Assembly: GCF_027172205.1 (NCBI RefSeq)
Contig: NC_070615.1
Span: 40,098,501-40,162,500, forward strand
Origin: Podarcis raffonei
Lineage: Eukaryota; Chordata; Lepidosauria; Squamata; Lacertidae
Length of the DNA stretch: 64,000 nt
Direction of reading: 5' to 3'
The number at the start of each line of letters is the position of its first letter. The first letter of the stretch is position 1. Under the pieces are notes generated by a model. The model was not told where the DNA came from. It searched no databases and saw only the letters and a list, made by a program, of their open reading frames with translations. The translations under genes and the position numbers were made by a program. Shown piece by piece: positions 58,601 through 64,000 of the stretch.

Positions 58601-61600
58601 CCTGAAGTGATGGAGCAGTGGAAAGCGCAGACAGGAGTGGGAATCCGTGAAGGCTATGGACAGACAGAGACAGTACGTTGGCATTTGGCCATGTATCTAT
58701 AGACAACAACAACAAACCTATGATTACGTGAAACATACTCAATAAACACACAAGACGTAACCGGCTGTACTTTTGAATAAATAAGGTATACTATTCGTTG
58801 TATCAAATTGTAGATTTCAACGGAAGTCTCATAAAGTTCAACGGAAAAAGCAGAAGACCCAGTGGATCAGTTCATTCTCTAGTCTGTTCATGCAAGGATT
58901 TCCAGAATAGTAGCCTTGTTTCGCAACCACTACTATACTATAAGATCCACTATCCTGTAATATTACATATGAGCCTATTCTACTGATGTAGCCTAGGATG
59001 GCGAAACAAGGCTAATATTCCGTAAATCCTTGTCTTAGACTCTGAAAGGATTCTGTGGAACTGTAACAACCCTTCATGTGGATTATTGGACTTTTTGAAC
59101 AGACAGGTGGAATAGATACTTTTACTTTTACATGTATGGACCTTATACATAAACTGACTAGAGAATGAGCTGATCCACTGGGTCTTCTGCTTTTTTCATT
59201 GAACTTTATGAGACTTCTGTTGAAATCTACAATTTGATACAATGAATGTTGTTGTTGTTTAGTCGTTTAGTCGTGTCCGACTCATCGTGACCCCATGGAC
59301 CAGAGAACGCCAGGCACCTCTGTCCTCCGCTGCCTCCCGCAGTTTGGTCAAACTCATGCTGGTAACCTCGAAAACACTATCCAACCATCTCATCCTCTTT
59401 CGCCCCCTTCTCCTTGTGCCCTCCATCTTTCCCAACATCAGGGTCTTCTCCAGGGAGTCTTCTCTTCTCATGAGGTGGCCAAAGTACTGGAGCCTCAGCT
59501 TCACAATCTGTCCTTCCAGTGAGCACTCAGGGGTGATTTCCTTCAGAATGGAGAGGTTTGATCTTCTTGCAGTCCATGGGACTCTCAAGAGTCTCCTCCA
59601 GCACCATAATTCAAAAGCATCAATTCTTCAGCGATCACCCTTCTTGATGGTCCAGCTCTCACTTCCATACATCACTACTGGGAAAACCATAGCTTTAACT
59701 ATACGAACCTTTGTTGGCAAGGTGATGTCTCTACTTCTCAAGATGCTGTCTAGGCCTGTCATTGCCCTTCTCCCAAGAAGCAGGCGTCTTTTAATTTCGT
59801 GACTGCTGTCACCATCTGCAGTGATCATGGAGCCCAAGAAAGTAAAATCTCTCACTGCCTCCATTTCTTCCCCTTCTATTTTCCAGGAGGTGATGGGACC
59901 AGTGGCCATGATCTTCGTTTTTTTGATGTTGAGCTTCAGACCATATTTTGCGCTCTCCTCTTTCACCCTCATTAAAAGGTTCTTTAATTCCTCCTCACTT
60001 TCCCTAGATACAATGAATCCCTAGATACAATGAATAGTATACCTTATTTATCAGGTATCTATAGAATCATAGAATCACAGAATTGTAGAGTTGGAAGGGA
60101 GCCCAATGGTCATCTAGTCCCCCCGCTGCAATGCAGGAAACTTGCCTACTGCCGTCCCCGTGTGGGCTCGAACCACCAACCTTCTGGGTAACAGCCAAGC
60201 GCAGCTGGCCCAATGTGCCAGCAGAAGCTTATCAAATCCAAATGCATGATTTCCCCAAAACGCCCCACATGGGAGAATGCACCTCCATCCATATTGGAGA
60301 GAATGGAATGGAGTGCCCTAGAAAAGGGCATGGCTGGCTGGTTGGAACCCTGTATAGGAAAAGTATACTTGAAGGAACGTCTCCACCCCCATTGTTCAGC
60401 CCAGACACTGAGGTCCACCTCCGAGGGCCTTCTGACGGTTCCCTCACTGTAAGTGGTAAAGTTACAGGGAACCAAGCAGAGGGGCTTCTTGGAAGTGGCA
60501 CCGGCCCTGTGTAATGCCCTCCCATCAGATGTCAAGGAAACATCTAAAACACAACTTTTAGAAGACGTCTGAAGGCAGCCCTGTATAGTGGTATCTCGGG
60601 TTAAGTACTTAATTCGTTCCGGAGGTCCGTTCTTAACCTGAAACTGTTCTTAACCTGAAGCACTATTTCTGGGTTAGCAGAGTCTGTAACCTGAAGCGTA
60701 TGTAACCTGAAGCATACGTAACCCGAGGTACCACTGTATCCGGAAGTTTTTTTTAATGTTTGACATTTTATTATGTTTTAATATGTACTGGGACCCGCCC
60801 AGAGATGGGCAGGGTATAAATAATAAAATTGTTGTTGTTGTTGTTGTTGTTCCATGCCGCAACTTCTCCTGCAGACTCCAGCTTGTACAGTCCTCACTCA
60901 GCTATGGCCCTTCCCCAAATCTGTAAATGGAAGATAGATAAAGTCGACTGAAAATTCTCTAATCAGTTAAAAGCCATAGTTTCAAAGAGGGAGAGAGAGA
61001 AACCTGACTGGACATTTACCATTTCTTTACACAGACTATGTTATGTTCGACTAGGAGAGATATGAAAGTCAAGCCTGGCTTTGCTGGAACGCCTGCTCCT
61101 CCATTTGATGTCCAGGTAGGAATATTTATAATGCAGGGAAGCCATAACAGTCAGCCATAATAACCCGTGTTGCTTGAGTAAACACCGTGATGTGCCCATA
61201 TTGCTCAACTGAAGAGACAAAACAGAAAAGCTCAAATAACTGATGCTTGGGGTTCCATCTTTCTAGATAATAGATGAACATTGCAATCGCCTACCTCCTG
61301 GGGAAGAAGGAGACATTGCTGTTAAAATCAAGCCCAAAAGGCCCTTGGGTCTCTTCACCTGCTATGTGGTAAGAAACGAACCCTCTCAAATGATGGGGCA
61401 GCCTCCAAGGAATATAACAGAGGTGGGGGACCTTCCAGATGTTCCTGACTGGACCTCCCATCATCCCTCTCCATTGACCATGATTGCACCCATGTTGGGT
61501 GTTGTAGTAGAGCAACATTTAGAGGACCACCCCTAGAATAAAAAGATATTGGGTGCTTTTTCAGCAGACGTTAATAAGGCTGGATGGGGGAACTTACAAA

Positions 61601-63502
61601 CCCGTAAAATGCAAAGCAAGCTGGCAATCAGTTTAAATCATTTGCGGAGAACCTTTGGCCCTCCAGATGTTGCAGAACTACAACTCCCATCTACCCCAGA
61701 AAGCACAGCAAGCAAGCTGGGGGTGATGGGGGTTGTAATTCAGGGCCAAAGGTTCCCTACATCTGGTTTAAACCAAATAAGTAAGGGAAAATATGATGGA
61801 GCAAAAATTGCTAGGAGAGTTCATACATCAAAATTTGGGGGGGGGGGCGGATTTTACACCACCTTGCTGAAAAATGAACACAACAAAACCGGTCAGGAAT
61901 CATAGCAGTGGATCATCCCATTTAACAACGGAATGCCTGGGTAAGCAGAAATGTCTTAGCCTGATGTCTTAAAGCTGGCAATGATGGTGCCAGGCATGTT
62001 TCCCTGGGGAGAGCATTCCAGAAACAAGGGGCCACCACTGAAAAAGCCCATTCTTGTGTTGCCATTGTCCTCACCTTCCTTGGAGAAGGCACTCAGGGAA
62101 GGGCCCTTGCTAATGACAGCAGAATCCATGTAGTTTGATAGAGAAAGATATTAGCCATCATGGCTATATGCAGTCTCCAGGACCAGAAGTGCCATGAGTT
62201 GTATTCCATGCTAGTTCTCTGCAGTTAACCAAATGTGAAAGCCCAAGCATCTCTGTGTTAACCAAAATGCAAAAGCCAACTTTTACCCAGGAAAGCACTC
62301 CATTTGAGATCTTAGAACGTTCTGCCTGTGTTGCTAGATCTGTGATGGGCCCTTCCCAAATGCAGGATACCGTCTGATGTTGCAAGAATCAAGAGATGAA
62401 TGTGCCTTTGTAGCTTTGTTGATCTCTGCTGCATTATTCTTAGGATGACCCTGAGAAAACAGCTGCAACAGAGCGTGGGGACTTCTACATCACCGGGGAC
62501 AGAGGGTTCATGGATGAAGAGGGATATGTCCAGTTTGTGGCAAGAGCCGATGACGTTATCTTGTCCTCTGGGTACGCTTATTTTGTAAAACACTTGGCAC
62601 GGCTGGGGTTTTTTTACCGTACCACAAGCATCTGCAATGCAGAAGTTGCAACACCATTTAAAAGACTAGAAATCAAGCCAGCACCGTCCCTGGTAAAGTA
62701 ATATCCATTCCATACATTAAAGGCTCATTCATTTCCCCAGAGAATCCTGGGAACTGCAGCTTGTTAAGGGTGCTGGGAACTGTAGTTCTGTGAAAATTAA
62801 ACTGCAGTTGCCAGGGTTCTTTCGGGGAAGCTGTGGGTGGTATTCAACTAAGTTTTACTCAGAGTGAGCCCACCAAAATTAACAAACATGACTAAGTTAG
62901 GCCCATTCATGTCCATATGTGTGCTCTAAGTAAAATTTAGCTGAATGATACCCTATGCGCTTTAAATTCAAAGTAACACTAAGGAGATGCTTCTATAACC
63001 AGAAGTGTTTCTATTTGTCTCACAAAGCAATCTCCCCTCTTGTCTCCATGCACTGCTCTGGGGTTTCACCTGACAGGTTCCGGTCCCCCACAGCACACTT
63101 GGGGGTCTAGGGAGTGGAGAGAGGGGGGAAGCCCTATTCCTCTAGCAGAAACCTTTGTGCTGGCTTACACTCATGGGACCGTGCAGATGAATCCTTGCCC
63201 CTGGGGTGATGGGAGTTATAGCTGAGCAATATCTCGAGGATCAAAGTCCTCTCCACACCTGAATCAAGGTGAGATCCAGTCTTAGCCCTATTCAGAGCAG
63301 ACCCATTGAAATTAACAGACCTAAGTTAACCATGTTAGCACACACAAAGCTCTGCTTCAGGCTGATAGCTTGCCAAGATCTAACTTCTCCTTCAAATCTG
63401 AGGTATCGCATTGGGCCATCAGAAGTAGAAAATGCCTTGATGGAGCACCCGGCAGTGGCAGAAGCAGCTGTCGTCAGCAGCCCAGATCCTGTCCGAGGAG
63501 AG
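52618..63502 (+). CDS. ACSM: ACSM family acyl-CoA synthetase, gene C (11 coding exons in window, 3' end missing)
   Basis: Third tandem ACSM paralogue, predicted mitochondrial. Coding exons: 52618-52821, 53765-53975, 54075-54285, 55226-55369, 55757-55913, 57513-57592, 58549-58672, 61035-61115, 61267-61368, 62444-62571, 63403-63502. This gives 514 codons ending at ...SSPDPVRGE; the last two exons (about 69 codons in the paralogues) lie beyond the window. Start chosen at ATG 52618 ([20 protein letters not shown], basic presequence) because an acceptor-like tract ends at 52602 and upstream in-frame ATGs run into a hAT-type repeat. Motifs: [11 protein letters not shown] (about 229-239), REGYGQTET (369-377) and TGDR (455-458). 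Exon 3 has one extra codon (SKGTSREGW). The GEP(L)NPE segment is changed to GEGNSPE. Exons 5 and 10-11 look ACSM3-like ([17 protein letters not shown]) with ACSM2-like touches ([13 protein letters not shown]). Paralogue number not assigned. Confidence 0.9.
53513..53584. repeat. Long hairpin (32-bp arms, 8-nt loop)
   Basis: Arms 53513-53544 and 53553-53584 are complementary with one mismatch around loop CTCAAAAA. Arm core: TTTGATTAATTTTATGCC. Located in gene C intron 1, so it is transcribed if gene C is. Not obviously a known MITE. Confidence 0.85.
53976..54074 (+). other. Very short gene C intron 2 (99 bases)
   Basis: GTCAGT donor and TTGCTCCTAG acceptor 99 bases apart; the equivalent introns are 2013 and 4290 bases. 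The splice joins G and GT into the glycine codon before VTFIPA. Confidence 0.85.
54508..54738. mobile_element. Tigger/pogo-like MITE
   Basis: Starts CAGTGGAACCTCGGGTTATG and ends ACCGGAGGTACCACTG, with TA flanks. The CG-rich middle (GGGCAGCGGGAGGCCCCATTAGC) matches the 20804 element. In gene C intron 3. Confidence 0.75.
54739..55005. mobile_element. Related CG-rich MITE, adjacent to the previous one
   Basis: Begins just past the previous element with CAATGGTACCTCGGGATGCG and ends CAGCTCGAGGTATGACTG TA. Contains CG-rich hairpins (ACTGCGCATGCGCATGAC; AACGCGCTCCGTTACTTC). Different core from 54508, same type of ends. Confidence 0.65.
55979..56282 (-). mobile_element. tRNA-derived SINE, antisense, with (AAG)n
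   Basis: Antisense copy of the 15426 family. The (AAG)n run at 55979-56016 is its 3' (CTT)n tail, and the head complement ends CCACTACACCACACTGGCTC. In gene C intron 5. Confidence 0.82.
56793..57091 (+). mobile_element. tRNA-derived SINE with (TCC)n(TTC)n tail
   Basis: Head CAATGTGGTGTAGTGGTTAA, box GGTTCGCGTCTCC, and end CAAATCCAAACTCC followed by about ten TCC and eight TTC units. Opposite orientation to the copy 0.5 kb upstream in the same intron. Confidence 0.82.
57695..57910 (-). mobile_element. Two CR1 3'-end fragments, antisense
   Basis: 57695-57765 (GAATCATAGATTCACAGAAC...GAGTTGGAAAGG...CATCTAGTCCAACCCCCTA) and 57848-57910 (CATAGAATCTTAGAATTGTA...) are both typical antisense CR1 tails. 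Confidence 0.7.
58133..58486 (+). mobile_element. tRNA-derived SINE (Sauria-SINE-like)
   Basis: Full copy in gene C intron 6 with a perfect 13-bp target duplication TATAACTTGCCAT (58120-58132 and 58487-58499). The right copy ends about 50 bases before exon 7 (58549). Confidence 0.9.
58776..60052. mobile_element. Fold-back (long terminal inverted repeat) element split by BovB
   Basis: Left arm from AATAAATAAGGTATACTATT onward (58776-58930). Right arm is its complement (about 58998-59247, resuming 60024-60052 as ATGAATAGTATACCTTATTT). Arms exceed 110 bp and the inner parts also pair (TAGCCTTGTTTCGC / GCGAAACAAGGCTA). A BovB copy is inserted in the right arm. No coding capacity; superfamily unknown. 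Confidence 0.75.
59248..60006 (-). mobile_element. BovB (RTE) LINE 3' end, antisense, longest copy
   Basis: About 760 bp. The minus strand encodes the reverse-transcriptase tail ([62 protein letters not shown]) and the [14 protein letters not shown] block, with a (GTT)n tail at the left. Target duplication GATACAATGAAT at 59236-59247, present twice on the right (60007-60018 and 60024-60035). Confidence 0.92.
60060..60215 (-). mobile_element. CR1 3' end, antisense
   Basis: ATAGAATCATAGAATCACAG AATTGTAGAGTTGGAAGGGA, then a CTCGAACCACCAACCTTCTG tRNA-like stretch. Confidence 0.7.
60345..60851 (+). mobile_element. L2-like LINE 3' end interrupted by a MITE
   Basis: Sense L2-like end ([51 protein letters not shown]) with a (GTT)n tail. 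The Tigger-like element at 60586-60736 sits inside it. Confidence 0.75.
60586..60736. mobile_element. Tigger/pogo-like MITE nested in an L2-like copy
   Basis: TAGTGGTATCTCGGGTTAAG ... ACCCGAGGTACCACTG, flanked by TA (60584-60585 and 60737-60738). The L2 text GCAGCCCTGT|...|CCGGAAGTTTTT continues across it. Confidence 0.82.
61412..61770. mobile_element. Two hAT-type palindrome fragments
   Basis: 61412-61525 (GGGGGACCTTCCAGATGTTC...AGAGCAACATTTAGAGGACC) and 61643-61770 (TTTGGCCCTCCAGATGTTGC...TTGTAATTCAGGGCCAAAGG) belong to the 1957 family. In gene C intron 9. Confidence 0.55.
62715..62845. repeat. Palindromic MITE fragment (GAACTCTGGGAA family)
   Basis: AGAATCCTGGGAACTGCAGC, TTGTTAAGGGTGCTGGGAAC TGTAGTTCTGTG and CAGGGTTCTTTCGGGGAAGC blocks shared with 40985-41220. 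Confidence 0.55.
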
Positions 63503-63511
63503 GTATGGTTC

Positions 63512-64000
<489 letters not shown>

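Overview
The window is vertebrate nuclear DNA, most likely from a squamate reptile (probably a lizard). The evidence is spliced vertebrate genes embedded in a repeat mixture typical of squamates: BovB (RTE) LINE 3' ends, tRNA-derived SINEs with a CCTTTACCTTT-type tail, L1, L2-like and CR1 LINE fragments, and many short palindromic DNA elements. The species was not determined.

The only protein-coding genes I can support are three tandem, same-strand members of the ACSM family (mitochondrial medium-chain acyl-CoA synthetases). Gene A spans 752-16202 (13 coding exons, 575 aa) and gene B 23295-41852 (13 exons, 580 aa). Gene C starts at 52618 and runs off the right edge; 11 coding exons are in the window, ending at 63502. 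I spliced the exons by hand. Coding-exon lengths are the same in all three genes (211, 208, 144, 157, 80, 124, 81, 102, 128, 100, 120, 87 after exon 1), except that exon 3 of gene C has one extra codon. Reading frames stay open, so all three look functional and arose by tandem duplication. Each has a basic N-terminus suited to mitochondrial import, the ATP-binding loop, the YGQTET motif and the TGDR aspartate. Genes A and B also show the C-terminal catalytic lysine. All three are expected to make acyl-AMP and then acyl-CoA from medium-chain or xenobiotic carboxylic acids in the mitochondrial matrix.

Layout: 1-667 is a LINE remnant and upstream DNA; 752-16202 gene A; 16203-23225 intergenic, with L1, nested DNA elements and SINEs; 23295-41852 gene B, with a 3-kb L1 in intron 2; 41853-52602 intergenic, with L2-like, BovB, L1 and CR1 copies and two solo LTRs; 52618 to the end, gene C, whose intron 7 holds a fold-back element split by a BovB copy.

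No new defence, mobile or biosynthetic system was found. The points most worth following are a GC-AG intron 12 shared by genes A and B, a SINE that ends 14 bases before the exon 9 acceptor of gene B, an LTR 15 bases past the exon 5 donor of gene A, a solo LTR just upstream of gene C, a 32-bp-arm hairpin in gene C intron 1, and several dated nested insertions.
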